A stretch of 64,000 nt of DNA from CAYJBH01 sp964368625 (GTDB lineage Bacteria > Bacillota > Clostridia > Oscillospirales > Ruminococcaceae). The translations under genes were made by a program, and so were the position numbers. Of the stretch, positions 34,859 to 44,230 are shown piece after piece. The stretch is from contig CAYJBH010000003.1 in NCBI GenBank assembly GCA_964368625.1, positions 54,508-118,507 of the forward strand. The letters are read 5' to 3'. The notes beneath the pieces were generated by a model that ran no database searches, was not told where the DNA came from, and worked only from the letters and a program-made list of their open reading frames with translations. Position 1 is the stretch's first letter. Every line of letters starts with the position of its first letter.

Positions 34859-36147
34859 GTGATATATCTTATGAAAAATTGACCGTTGGATTGATAGGTG
34901 AGAAGCTAGGTCACAGCCATTCACCAATAATACATGAAATATTAGGTAATCCTTACTACAAGCTTTTTGAATTAAGTACCGATGAGTTAAATGGATTTTT
35001 TAACCGTCGTGATTTTCATGCCATAAATGTAACTATACCGTATAAAAAGGATGTTATTAAATATTGTGAAGATATATCACCAACTGCAAAGCTTTGTAAC
35101 AGCGTTAATACGATACTTAATAGGGACGGTAAGTTGTATGGTTATAATACCGATTTTATAGGTTTTATAGCAATGCTAAAATTTTATAATATTGATGTTT
35201 ACAATAAGAACTGCGCAGTACTTGGTAGCGGAGGTGCAGGGGGAACTGCAGTTAAAGCTTTGCAACAACTAGGTGCAAAAAAAGTTATAACTGTTTCTCG
35301 CAATGGTGAATACAACTATAATAATCTTGAGAACATTTCAGATTTCGAGGTGTTAGTTAATTCAACACCGGTAGGTTTATACGGACGCAACAACGATACC
35401 CCTCTCGACATTAATATTTTTAAAAGGTTAGAGGCTGTAGCAGATTTAATTGCAAACCCATATCGCACCGAGCTTGTTAGTCAGGCGCAGCAAAAAGGAG
35501 CAAAGGGAGCCGGTGGTGATGTAATGTTGTTTGCACAGGCGCTAGCCGGAGCGGCACTCTTTTTTGACCGCGAGATAGAATACTCGGACTTCGGAAGACT
35601 GTATGGAAAATACCGTAGAGTAGGAAATAATATAGTGTTAATTGGTATGCCAGGTTGTGGCAAAAGCACTATAGGTAAGTTGCTTGCAAAGAAATTAAGG
35701 ATGAAACTTGTTGATGTAGACACCATGATAGAACGAAAAGCAAAAATGAAGATTCCTACAATTTTTGAAAAATTTGGAGAATCGACGTTCCGAAACATGG
35801 AGGCAGAGGCGATTAATGAAGCATGCGAAGAAAAGGGAGCAATTATTGTAACCGGTGGTGGTGCTATAGAGCGTGAAGAAAATAGAGCAAGGCTTCGCAG
35901 AAGTGGTATGGTATTTTGGATAGAAAGAGCTATTGAACTTTTGCACAGTGCCGGCAGGCCGGTTTCAATTCGAGATGGAGTTGAGGCTATATATAATCGA
36001 AGAAAGATTGTATATGAAGAAACATGTGATTATAAGATAAAAAATAATGCAACACCGCAGAGGTGCTGCATCGCAATAGTATCAAATTTTTATGGTAGCT
36101 GTATAAAAACCGAGTTAGATTTATCCGAATTTACAAAGCTTGTATAG
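34855..36147 (+). CDS. aroE/aroK: Bifunctional shikimate dehydrogenase - shikimate kinase fusion
   Basis: 430 residues, two enzymes in one chain. Residues about 8-255 are shikimate dehydrogenase: GHSHSPIIHEIL (substrate serines), NVTIPYKKDVI with the catalytic lysine, NSVNT, YNTDF with the aspartate, and NADP loop GSGGAGGTA near 123. Residues about 262-420 are shikimate kinase: P-loop IGMPGCGKSTIGK, DVDTMIERKAKM, FRNMEAEA and the GGGAIEREENR loop. The two steps flank EPSP synthase in the pathway. No break or frameshift joins the halves. The 3' end overlaps convergent aroQ by 27 bases. Confidence 0.93.
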   Translation: MSDISYEKLTVGLIGEKLGHSHSPIIHEILGNPYYKLFELSTDELNGFFNRRDFHAINVTIPYKKDVIKYCEDISPTAKLCNSVNTILNRDGKLYGYNTDFIGFIAMLKFYNIDVYNKNCAVLGSGGAGGTAVKALQQLGAKKVITVSRNGEYNYNNLENISDFEVLVNSTPVGLYGRNNDTPLDINIFKRLEAVADLIANPYRTELVSQAQQKGAKGAGGDVMLFAQALAGAALFFDREIEYSDFGRLYGKYRRVGNNIVLIGMPGCGKSTIGKLLAKKLRMKLVDVDTMIERKAKMKIPTIFEKFGESTFRNMEAEAINEACEEKGAIIVTGGGAIEREENRARLRRSGMVFWIERAIELLHSAGRPVSIRDGVEAIYNRRKIVYEETCDYKIKNNATPQRCCIAIVSNFYGSCIKTELDLSEFTKLV

Positions 36148-36555
36148 TGCAAGAAGATAGCCATCTGTACCAAGTCCGGTAATTTGCCCTAAACAAACCG
36201 CAGCAGTTAGGGACTTTTTACGAAATTCTTCCCTTGTATAAACATTAGTAATATGAACCTCAATGGTTGGGAGGTTTGCTGTTTTAATTGCATCACGTAG
36301 GGCTACAGAGGTGTGTGTGTAGGCTGCCGGGTTAATGATAATAGCATCAAAGCCTTTGGTAGGAGCATCATTAACAGCACTGCATAACTCGCCCTCATTA
36401 TCACTAACAAAGAAGGAGACGTTGGCCGACAAGGTTACCGCCTCTTTTTCTATTCTCTCACAAACATCATTCAATGTTTCGCTACCATAAACACTAGGTT
36501 CACGAGTTCCAAGTTTGCGAAGGTTAGGTCCGTTTATTACTAAAATGTTTTTCAT
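36121..36555 (-). CDS. aroQ: 3-dehydroquinate dehydratase, type II
   Basis: 144 residues. Reversible dehydration of dehydroquinate to dehydroshikimate. INGPNLRKLGTREPSVYG carries the active-site arginine and tyrosine, SDNEGELCSAV near 50, NPAAYTHTSVALRDAI near 75 and EVHITNVYTREEFRKKS near 98 with the catalytic histidine. NLRKLG and FRKKS depart slightly from the usual NLNLLG and FRHHS. It is convergent with, and overlaps, the aroE/aroK fusion, completing the pathway from the opposite strand. It follows the DUF3048 genes with a 2-base gap and may be transcribed with them. Confidence 0.93.
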   Translation of the reverse strand: MKNILVINGPNLRKLGTREPSVYGSETLNDVCERIEKEAVTLSANVSFFVSDNEGELCSAVNDAPTKGFDAIIINPAAYTHTSVALRDAIKTANLPTIEVHITNVYTREEFRKKSLTAAVCLGQITGLGTDGYLLALYKLCKFG

Positions 36556-36557
36556 AA

Positions 36558-37649
36558 TTAAGATATCACCAACGTTTCTTTATGTTCGTTTGAGACAAAC
36601 GCAATATAAGATTTTCCGGTATGGACCGAAATATCCTCACCTTCGTTGTTAAGTATTCTCAGCTGATCATCAGGATCACCCTTTCTCCAGCTAATCTCGG
36701 TATAACGGCCGTTGTTAATATAAACACCGTCCCCCTGTGTTAGTGCAAAGTTGGTAGAATAGTTATCGGATTGCATAGTAACATCACAGAATAGTATAAA
36801 AACATTGTTAAAGGTTAGCTGTTTTTGTTCTATACTATCTAGCTGCGGGGTTCCCGCAAAATACTTATCATAACTTTCGGTGGTAGAATTATATCTAAGC
36901 TCGCCGGTAGTGGTTTCGGTAAAGCTAAAGTTTACCAAAGTTGCTGCAGTTCCCTCAAAATCACCATTAACGTCATCGTTGTTTGCGGCAAAGTTGAAAA
37001 GTGGGTTATATCCACCGGTAGGGGATAGGGCGTTGGTTGTTATTCCGGTAGATATTAGTGCACTGCTTGTGTACCAGGAGTACTGGTTTCCATACTCATA
37101 AGAGCGAGGAAGGTCAAAGTTGAAAGCAGTGGTTCCTAAGTACATACCATCAATATTTTGATATCCAAAATAGTTAAGAAGATTGTCTGCATAAATGTTT
37201 GTATCTATGTTGGTAAGTATTGCATTTTGAGCCATTGCCAGCTCAGCAAACTGTGCTCTTAACGAGCTTATTGGACCAACTGCAACTATAGAGTTGATAT
37301 CAGAATACAGTAGCATATATCTTGTTAAACCCAATTCGGTTTCACTCTCGTAAACAACGTCGGCAGAGGAAATTCCGGTTAGTGGCATAGCTTTGTCAAT
37401 GTTCTCAACCATAACTGCTATAGGCCTTGTTCCCTCAACTTGGCCCTCAATAGGGTCTAATCCTGTTAAGGCGTTAATATCGTGTTGCTCTATTTCGGGC
37501 GTCTCAAGTGATGCCGAAGCTACAACCTGAGGTATTACCTGTGTAGATGTTGAGTCGCTGCTTGTTGTCTCGTTACAGGATGTAACAAGACACAGCACCG
37601 CCGCAAGCAATACTGCCCTTAGAGTTATGCTGTGTCCTGATTTTTTCAT
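36558..37649 (-). CDS. DUF3048 (YerB-like) lipoprotein, copy 3
   Basis: 363 residues. Signal peptide with lipobox VTSC near residue 25, a serine/threonine-rich linker, then the YerB/DUF3048 core starting NALTGLDPIEGQ near 60 with RPIAVMVENIDKAMPLTGISSADVVYE and RYMLLYSDINSIVAVGPISS, ending in the smaller C-terminal domain (INNGRYTEISWRKGDPDDQL). The function of the family is unknown. It is the most divergent of three tandem copies: VGPISSLRAQF replaces the VGPVRSAR of its neighbours. It starts just after copy 2 stops. Confidence 0.88.
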   Translation of the reverse strand: MKKSGHSITLRAVLLAAVLCLVTSCNETTSSDSTSTQVIPQVVASASLETPEIEQHDINALTGLDPIEGQVEGTRPIAVMVENIDKAMPLTGISSADVVYESETELGLTRYMLLYSDINSIVAVGPISSLRAQFAELAMAQNAILTNIDTNIYADNLLNYFGYQNIDGMYLGTTAFNFDLPRSYEYGNQYSWYTSSALISTGITTNALSPTGGYNPLFNFAANNDDVNGDFEGTAATLVNFSFTETTTGELRYNSTTESYDKYFAGTPQLDSIEQKQLTFNNVFILFCDVTMQSDNYSTNFALTQGDGVYINNGRYTEISWRKGDPDDQLRILNNEGEDISVHTGKSYIAFVSNEHKETLVIS

Positions 37650-38840
37650 TTATTCTTCTTCATCCGCGTCTGATTCGTTTGCTGCCGCATCTGCATCGGC
37701 ATTTGTATTTGCATCAAGGGCCTCGCCGCTGTCGGCGCCACTAATCTGGAAGGAATCGTGCTGATCAAGACCAACAACAGCAATGTAAGTTTTACCTACA
37801 TTTAAAGGCACGCCGGTTTCGGTGCCATCGGCTGTGTAAATTTGGAGAGGATCAGTTGGTCCACCCTTTGCCCATCTAATTTCCTGATACTGCCCACCGT
37901 AGAAGTAGTAACCTACACCACCGCTACCAAGGTCAATTTCTACAATCGGGCTGGATCCGTCACCATGAGGTACAATGGTTGTGTAAAGAACTAAAAGGTT
38001 CTCGTACGCAAACGGTTCGCCGTTGTTTTCGTCAACAAGCTTAATACCGAACTGGCTCTTTTCATACTCGTTTGTGGTTGCATTATATTCAAAGAAACCA
38101 TCATATGATGCCGAGAACTTCCATGAAACCTGAAGAGCACTACCATCGGTTGGAAGAACAGGATTTTCGTTATAGTTTACAAATCCATGCAGTGTGATAG
38201 GTGCAGGGGGAGAACCTGATGTCTCATATTCATCTTTTTCAAGTTCATTGGTTAGCAGCTCTGCATTGGTGTATTCTGTTTCATCATAGCTATAGCCAGG
38301 GCGGTCGCGACGGTAGGTAGATCCACCTGGATTAACATCTCCGTTTTCCCACTCGTATACACGAAGCATCTCAAGTGCAGGAGTGCTTCCGCCATCATGA
38401 ACATAGATAGAGTTAAGCGGTAGCATAAACTGAACATGTCCATGACGAGCCGAACGAATAGGTCCGATCTCGGGGATGGTAGTATAATCATCAAAAACTA
38501 ACATGTAACGGGTGATACCACCCTCGGTAACCATCTCATAACAAACCGATGCTTCACTTACTCCGGAGTGGGGTAGACCATCAACACGGTTATTAACCAT
38601 AAAGGAAACTACACGTTGGTCAATAGGGTAATCGGCATCCTTTTCTTCACCGGTTAGCGGGCTTGGGTAGTATGGTTCCGGTTCCGGTTCTGGCTCGGGT
38701 TCCGGTTCGGTAGCTTCGCTTTCGGGTGTTGCGGTTGAGGTAGGCGCCGGTGTTTCAGATGATGCAGGCGCATCACTACATGCTGCAAGGCTCATAGCCA
38801 ACATCAGCACGCTAAGTATAATTAACAATACACGTTTCAT
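37650..38840 (-). CDS. DUF3048 (YerB-like) lipoprotein, copy 2
   Basis: 396 residues. Lipobox SLAAC near residue 21, followed by a proline/serine/threonine linker with an EPEPEPEPEP run, then the DUF3048 core (YPSPLTGEEKDADYPIDQRV, SGVSEASVCYEMVTEGGITRYMLVF, IGPIRSARHGHVQF) and the C-terminal domain with GVGYYFYGGQYQEIRWAKGGPTDPL. An alanine/aspartate-rich acidic tail ends the protein, unlike the other copies. The long charged linker probably spans the cell wall. Confidence 0.9.
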   Translation of the reverse strand: MKRVLLIILSVLMLAMSLAACSDAPASSETPAPTSTATPESEATEPEPEPEPEPEPYYPSPLTGEEKDADYPIDQRVVSFMVNNRVDGLPHSGVSEASVCYEMVTEGGITRYMLVFDDYTTIPEIGPIRSARHGHVQFMLPLNSIYVHDGGSTPALEMLRVYEWENGDVNPGGSTYRRDRPGYSYDETEYTNAELLTNELEKDEYETSGSPPAPITLHGFVNYNENPVLPTDGSALQVSWKFSASYDGFFEYNATTNEYEKSQFGIKLVDENNGEPFAYENLLVLYTTIVPHGDGSSPIVEIDLGSGGVGYYFYGGQYQEIRWAKGGPTDPLQIYTADGTETGVPLNVGKTYIAVVGLDQHDSFQISGADSGEALDANTNADADAAANESDADEEE

Positions 38841-38870
38841 TAATAATCTCCTAATTAATAATTTTTTTAT

Positions 38871-40064
38871 CTAAGACATTTCAAACTCAGCAAATGCTGA
38901 AAAATGTGAAAGATCGACTACCGCAACATAGCTGTTGCCGGGATTAACCTCTATCGGGGTTTCTTTTCCATCGCTACTAACAATTCTAAGTGGATCTTCA
39001 GGCGAACCCTTTAACCAACGAATACGTTCATACCCACCGTTGGAAAAATAATATCCAACTCCTCCAAAGTTATATTGAACATCGGCAAGAACTCCGTCGG
39101 GATATGTTGATATGGTTGTAAACAGAACAAAAACATTTTTAAAGGCAAGTTGCTCATCATTGTTTGCATCAATCTGAGGCTCTGCGTAGATTGATTTTTC
39201 GTATTTGCCAAGCTCACTATTATATTCAAAACTGGATGTAGAGTATTCGCTAAACTTAATGTTAAAACTGTCTACCGGAATGGATGGTGTTCTCTCTTCT
39301 TCGGGAGAAAGAAAGTTAAAAACTGGATCAGGTTGCTCTAAAACATTAGCGTCAAAGTTATAATCCTCTACCACCGAAGATATCGTTTCGCCGTCGGTAA
39401 ACCAGCAGTGTTCATCAACATTGGTATACAATTGAGATAACAAATTAGCGCGCTCGCTGTCATACCATACCGAATCTGAGATTATCTTCCCATCTATATC
39501 ACGGTTAGCATATTGATAAAGCGCAAGCATATTATCGGCAGGAGCGCTAGAGCCGATATGCAGATAAAGTGGTTGATAGGATAGCATGAGCTGAATGTGT
39601 TGGTCGCGAGCGCTACGAACAGGCCCTATGGTAGGAAGATCAAATCCATCTGAGTAGATTGCCATTAACCTAGTAATACCGCCTTCGGTAACAATTTCAT
39701 AAATAATATCTGCCTCGGTTAAGCCTCGTTGAGGTAAAGACTGCTCAATGTTATTAACCATTATTGCTATCGGTCGCATATCCGCTTGAAATTTTTCATC
39801 GGTGTAAAGTCCGTTAAACGGGTTTATTGGAATGACGCTTTCTTCCGCTGTTGGAATATCAACATTATCTTCAACAGAGGAAGACGTAGTTTCAAGTGAA
39901 TCGGATTTAGATTCGGTTGCATTGCTAGCATCTGATGAAGGTGGTAACGCACTAATGCTATCCGCATGTTCAAAACAGGCGGATAATATAAATGATATAC
40001 TAAAAATCGCTAAAATAATAGCGTAAAATTTTATTCTCAAATTAATTCCAATAAATGATACCAC
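38871..40064 (-). CDS. DUF3048 (YerB-like) lipoprotein, copy 1
   Basis: Up to 397 residues. Lipobox ILSAC, a serine-rich linker, then the DUF3048 core: NPFNGLYTDEKFQADMRPIAIMVNNIEQSLPQ (about 92-122), VTEGGITRLMAIY, GPVRSARDQHIQLML and GVGYYFSNGGYERIRWLKGSPEDPL. The true start is unsure: the predicted transcription start (about 40067) nearly coincides with the GTG at 40064, so TTG at 40040 (behind GGA) or ATT at 40052 (8 bases after AGGTGG) may be used; either gives a normal signal peptide. First gene of the triplet. Confidence 0.88.
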   Translation of the reverse strand: MVSFIGINLRIKFYAIILAIFSISFILSACFEHADSISALPPSSDASNATESKSDSLETTSSSVEDNVDIPTAEESVIPINPFNGLYTDEKFQADMRPIAIMVNNIEQSLPQRGLTEADIIYEIVTEGGITRLMAIYSDGFDLPTIGPVRSARDQHIQLMLSYQPLYLHIGSSAPADNMLALYQYANRDIDGKIISDSVWYDSERANLLSQLYTNVDEHCWFTDGETISSVVEDYNFDANVLEQPDPVFNFLSPEEERTPSIPVDSFNIKFSEYSTSSFEYNSELGKYEKSIYAEPQIDANNDEQLAFKNVFVLFTTISTYPDGVLADVQYNFGGVGYYFSNGGYERIRWLKGSPEDPLRIVSSDGKETPIEVNPGNSYVAVVDLSHFSAFAEFEMS

Positions 40065-40073
40065 CTAAATATA

Positions 40074-40102
40074 ATTTTACCACATATAGTATTTTTTGTC
40101 AA
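40074..40102 (-). promoter_or_regulatory. Promoter of the DUF3048 triplet
   Basis: On the minus strand: TTGACA (40102-40097), 17-bp spacer, TAAAAT (40079-40074) preceded by TGG (extended -10). It is the best consensus match in the window. Confidence 0.7.
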
Positions 40103-40139
40103 TATTAGCGGGATATTCATTCAGTATCTATTATTATAA

Positions 40140-42170
40140 TTAATTCTTTACAGAACCGCCAAATTTTGTGAACATTTTCATTACTTCACAGGCAAGTGCA
40201 GCGTGCCGGATATTAGTAAGGTTGGGATCAATATTTTTAATAGCCTCGGCAACCTCGGTGCTCTTATTAAGAACGCTAACATCCTGTGCAAGCTTTGCTA
40301 CGGTAAGGGGCGGAAGACCATGTTGTTCGCTTCCAAAAAAATTACCGGGACCTCTAGTTTCAAGATCAAACCTTGCAAGTTCGTAGCCATCTCCGGTTTT
40401 AACAACACGGTGTAGCCGTTCCAGTGTAGGCTCATTTTTGCTGTCGCTAACAAGAAAACACCAGCTTTCCTCGTCTCCGCGCCCAACGCGGCCACGAAGC
40501 TGATGTAATGTTGCAAGACCGAATTGCTCAGCATTTTCAATAACCATAACCGTAGCATTTGGTACGTCAACTCCAACCTCAACCACCGTAGTAGTACATA
40601 AAATATCTATATTTCCTTCTGAGAATGACGCCATAACCTCCGCCTTTTGTGCCGCCGACTGTTTTCCGTGCAAAAGACCTATTCGACGGTTTGGTAATAG
40701 TATCTTTGCAACATCGTTATAATAGTTTTCAACGTTCTGGAGCCCATCGTCATTTTCTTCTATAACAGGACATACCACATAGATTTGACGTCCTTTATCT
40801 ATCTCACGATCTAGAAATCCAAACATCTTTGCGCGCGCATCGGTATTGGTTAACCGCGTTTTAATTGGTATTCTACCTTTTGGCAGCTCGTCTAATATCG
40901 AAATATCTAGCTCACCATAGATTAGTAATGCCAGTGTTCTCGGAATTGGTGTAGCACTCATAACTAAAACATGGGGATTGTCGGCCTTAGCAAAAAGTTT
41001 TGATCGCTGCTTAACTCCAAATCTGTGTTGCTCATCAACAATGCAAAGTCCCAGTTTTCTGAACTCAACCGGCTCTGAGAGAACTGCTGAGGTGGCAACC
41101 AGAACACAGGGTTTTTCTGCGTTTAATCTAGCTAATACATCCCGTCTCTCATTTCCTTTAACGCTAGCGGAGAGAATTAATACATCTATTTCAGTTCCAC
41201 GCAGTAGTGTAGACAAGGTTTTATAATGCTGTCTACAAAGTAATTCGGTTGGAGCCATTAATGCGGTCTTGTATCCGTTTTTTGCCGAATAGTAAGCAGC
41301 GGCAGCAGCAACAACCGTTTTTCCACTACCAACATCCCCTTGTAATAGTCGGTTTTGAGGTGTGGTTTTTAATAAGTCATCGGTAATGTCTTGTATTGCT
41401 CGTTGCTGTGCTCCTGTCGGATTGAATGGCAGAAGATTAAAGAAAGGCTCCATGTTAACACTAGTCATGGCAGCGCAGCTTACCCGTTTATCCTCGTCTT
41501 TTAATCTTGATAGTCCGAGTTGCAAACATAATAGCTCGTCAAAAACCAATCTTTCCTTTGCTTTTTCGGCCTCTTCTCTGTTTTTAGGAAAGTGTGTAGC
41601 AAGAACAGCGTGATATCTGCCCATCAAGCTGTATTTCGATATAATCTCAACCGGTAAAAACTCTGTTACTATCTCTTTTGCATGGTTATCAATCGCTAAT
41701 CGCATTAGCTTTTGAATATATTTTGAACTAATACCTGCAGTTAATGGGTAGATAGGGGACATAGGAATTCCATCAGCCGGAAGCAGATACCCAGGGGATA
41801 TCATTGAACGGTTAATAAACCCATTTAGGGTAACCCTGCCATGAAAAAGATACTCCGCCCCCTCCTTTAAAGCTTCGTAGGCAAAGCGATTATTAAAGTA
41901 TATTATTTCTATTTCTCCGCTATCGTCGGCAGCATTTAACTTAAAAAGATTACGCCCGCCGGCAATTCTGCGTGGCGGGTGTTTTTTTAATACGACAAGC
42001 TTAAGAACGAGGTTGCTGTTAGCGTCGGTTGATGCAACCTCGGTTACTGTTGTAAAATCGATATAGTTTCTAGGGTAATGGCAGAGAAGCTCCTCTATAG
42101 TATTAATTCCGAGTCTGTTTAGCTTTACTGCATTTTTCTCACCGACACCCTTTAGATATCGTATGTCCAT
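40140..42170 (-). CDS. recG: ATP-dependent DNA helicase RecG
   Basis: 676 residues. Remodels replication forks and Holliday junctions. An N-terminal helix-hairpin-helix/OB wedge domain (LKGVGEKNAVKLNRLGI at the start, about 1-220), Walker A LQGDVGSGKTVVAAAAA near 280, DEQHRFGVKQR near 378, VMSATPIPRTLALLIYGEL near 405, and the C-terminal motifs QLRGRVGRGDEESW near 553. Start overlaps the previous gene's stop by a base, in the conserved Asp23-FakA-RecG order. Confidence 0.96.
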   Translation of the reverse strand: MDIRYLKGVGEKNAVKLNRLGINTIEELLCHYPRNYIDFTTVTEVASTDANSNLVLKLVVLKKHPPRRIAGGRNLFKLNAADDSGEIEIIYFNNRFAYEALKEGAEYLFHGRVTLNGFINRSMISPGYLLPADGIPMSPIYPLTAGISSKYIQKLMRLAIDNHAKEIVTEFLPVEIISKYSLMGRYHAVLATHFPKNREEAEKAKERLVFDELLCLQLGLSRLKDEDKRVSCAAMTSVNMEPFFNLLPFNPTGAQQRAIQDITDDLLKTTPQNRLLQGDVGSGKTVVAAAAAYYSAKNGYKTALMAPTELLCRQHYKTLSTLLRGTEIDVLILSASVKGNERRDVLARLNAEKPCVLVATSAVLSEPVEFRKLGLCIVDEQHRFGVKQRSKLFAKADNPHVLVMSATPIPRTLALLIYGELDISILDELPKGRIPIKTRLTNTDARAKMFGFLDREIDKGRQIYVVCPVIEENDDGLQNVENYYNDVAKILLPNRRIGLLHGKQSAAQKAEVMASFSEGNIDILCTTTVVEVGVDVPNATVMVIENAEQFGLATLHQLRGRVGRGDEESWCFLVSDSKNEPTLERLHRVVKTGDGYELARFDLETRGPGNFFGSEQHGLPPLTVAKLAQDVSVLNKSTEVAEAIKNIDPNLTNIRHAALACEVMKMFTKFGGSVKN

Positions 42171-43849
42171 TACTCTACCGAAACAATATAGTAGTAAACA
42201 GGCTGACCACCCATAACGAGACTGGATTCAATCGACTTAGGAAGTTTATCAGTTATAGTCTTAAAAGTTTCATTAGCCTCGTCTTCTGAAATATCAGCTC
42301 CGGCAATAAGTGTGAAAAAACTACTGTTTTTCTTAACCATGCCCTTAATAAGTTTGAAAAGAGTTTGATTAATTTCGGTACCGGTATGGGTAAGCTTTCC
42401 GTTTTCAAGAGCCAATATCTCATTCTTCTTTATCTTATGACCGTCAAAGTCGCTGTCTCTTGCAGCAAAGGTTATCTGCCCTGTAGAAACCGCCTCAGCA
42501 GCCATTATCATCTCGGTGGCATTTTGCTCTGCACCGGCCTCGGGATCAAAGCAAAGAAGTGCTGAGATTCCCTGCGGTATAGTGCGCGTAGGAAGAACAA
42601 TTAAGTTGCGGTCAGCAAGTTTTTTTGCCTGTTCTGCTGCGAGTATAATATTCTTATTGTTAGGAAGAATAAAAACATTTTTTGCAGGCACAGAATGTGC
42701 GGCTCCAAGTATATCGTCGGTAGAAGGATTCATGGTCTGTCCACCGGTAACTACAGCATCTACGCCAAACTCATTAAAAAGATTCTTTAATCCATCACCG
42801 GCTGAAACAGCAACAAAACCATATTCAATCTCCGGGTCAACTGCAACATACTTAAATGTAGTATTGTTGTCCATCTCAGATCTTACCTGTTTAACGAGCC
42901 CCTTGCCCTGCTGTTGGCGGCTCTCATACTGTTCGCTCATATTCTCTATCTTAATTCGGGTTAAGTTGCCGTGACCTATTGCATGAGATAAAACTTTACC
43001 CGGGTCATCCGTATGAACATGAACCTTTATAATTTCATCATCCTCAACAACTACAATGCTGTCGCCTATAGTGCCGAGAAAAGCAGAAAGTTTTTCGGTA
43101 GAGGCACACTCCTCTTTATTAATGATAAACTCGGTACAGTACCCAAAATCACTTTCTTCAAACAGTTCTTCCGCAAAAACACCTTTTCCAACAACCGATG
43201 ATGCAGATTTTTGTTCTTTTTGCTCCGGCATGCAAAAACCCTCGCCGGTAACAACCTGGCGCATACCATCAAAAATAAAGGTTAAACCCTTACCCCCGGC
43301 ATCAACAACGCCGGCCTTTTTTAGAACAGGAAGTTGTTCGGGCGTTTCTAATAGTGCCTCTTCGGCAAAACCACACATGGCGGTAAATAGCTCTTCAAAT
43401 TCTGTAATTGTTGAGTCAGCAATTTTTTCAGATGCTACCCGTGCAACTGTAAGCATAGTGCCCTCGGTAGGTTTCATAACTGCCTTATATGCAGCGGATA
43501 CTCCTGATGAGAGAGCTGCTTTTAAATCCGCTGCGTTCATGGTTGTTTTTCCGATTAATGCCTTAGAAAAACCTCTGAACAATAGTGAAAGAATAACACC
43601 GGAGTTTCCACGTGCACCTCGAAGCATAGCTGAAGCTGCGGTTTTTGCAACCTCTTCAACTGAACAATTCTCTGTAAGGGTTTCAAGCTCTCTGGAAGCA
43701 GCGGTGATTGTCATGCTCATATTGGTTCCGGTATCACCATCCGGTACCGGAAAGACATTTAGCTCATCAACATCACTGCGACTATTTTGAATGCAGTTTG
43801 CTCCCGAAATCATGGCACGGCATAATGTATGCCCGTTAATCTCTATCAT
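42170..43849 (-). CDS. fakA: DAK2-domain protein, FakA/YloV-like
   Basis: 559 residues, YloV family. The N-terminal DAK2/DhaL kinase domain (NVFPVPDGDTGTNMSMTI near 31 with the metal-binding aspartates, GARGNSGVILSLLFRGF near 77) is followed by a middle domain and a C-terminal fatty-acid-kinase domain. FakA with a FakB carrier phosphorylates fatty acids for membrane lipid synthesis. No fakB (DegV) gene is in the window, so the function is inferred from family. Sits between asp23 and recG as in most Firmicutes. Confidence 0.9.
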   Translation of the reverse strand: MIEINGHTLCRAMISGANCIQNSRSDVDELNVFPVPDGDTGTNMSMTITAASRELETLTENCSVEEVAKTAASAMLRGARGNSGVILSLLFRGFSKALIGKTTMNAADLKAALSSGVSAAYKAVMKPTEGTMLTVARVASEKIADSTITEFEELFTAMCGFAEEALLETPEQLPVLKKAGVVDAGGKGLTFIFDGMRQVVTGEGFCMPEQKEQKSASSVVGKGVFAEELFEESDFGYCTEFIINKEECASTEKLSAFLGTIGDSIVVVEDDEIIKVHVHTDDPGKVLSHAIGHGNLTRIKIENMSEQYESRQQQGKGLVKQVRSEMDNNTTFKYVAVDPEIEYGFVAVSAGDGLKNLFNEFGVDAVVTGGQTMNPSTDDILGAAHSVPAKNVFILPNNKNIILAAEQAKKLADRNLIVLPTRTIPQGISALLCFDPEAGAEQNATEMIMAAEAVSTGQITFAARDSDFDGHKIKKNEILALENGKLTHTGTEINQTLFKLIKGMVKKNSSFFTLIAGADISEDEANETFKTITDKLPKSIESSLVMGGQPVYYYIVSVE

Positions 43850-43876
43850 TATAATGAATTTCCTTTCTTAAATGCA

Positions 43877-44230
43877 CTACTCATCCTTAACGTTTTCTAC
43901 CACAACATTTACCTCTTCTACCGAAAGGTCTGTTGCCTGCTCTACAGTATACCTAACCTTATTAATTATACTTTTAACTATCGCCGAAATGTTTAATCCA
44001 TAGGTAACGGTGATGTGTAGTTCAATAAAAAGTTTGTTGTCTACCTCAACAACTCTAACGCCCTTGTCGGTATAATTTTTCCCAAACACAAGAGATTTTA
44101 AGGTGTCTCCGGTATTTGCATCAGCCATCTCGGCAACACCGAAACAGCTCTGGGCGGCAATTCCGCAAAGTGCAGCAAGATATGCACCGGTAATTCTAAT
44201 GCTACCCTTAGAGTTATATATTTTAATCAT
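43877..44230 (-). CDS. Asp23/Gls24 family protein (YloU-like)
   Basis: 117 residues. GSIRITGAYLAALCGIAAQSCFGVAEMADAN and KLFIELHITVTYGLNISAIVKSIINKVRYTVEQATDLSVEEVNVVVENV (seen in pieces) are the Asp23 pattern. The family is linked to envelope stress; YloU partners YloV in operon. The ATG at 44230 has GAGGTGG just upstream. It overlaps the end of the preceding solute-binding-like gene by 8 bases. Confidence 0.9.
   Translation of the reverse strand: MIKIYNSKGSIRITGAYLAALCGIAAQSCFGVAEMADANTGDTLKSLVFGKNYTDKGVRVVEVDNKLFIELHITVTYGLNISAIVKSIINKVRYTVEQATDLSVEEVNVVVENVKDE

Noticed and set aside
43056..43790. Open frame of 244 codons on the plus strand inside the FakA-like gene
   Set aside because: It is a shadow of the conserved DAK2 gene with a low-complexity Ser/Ala-rich translation.
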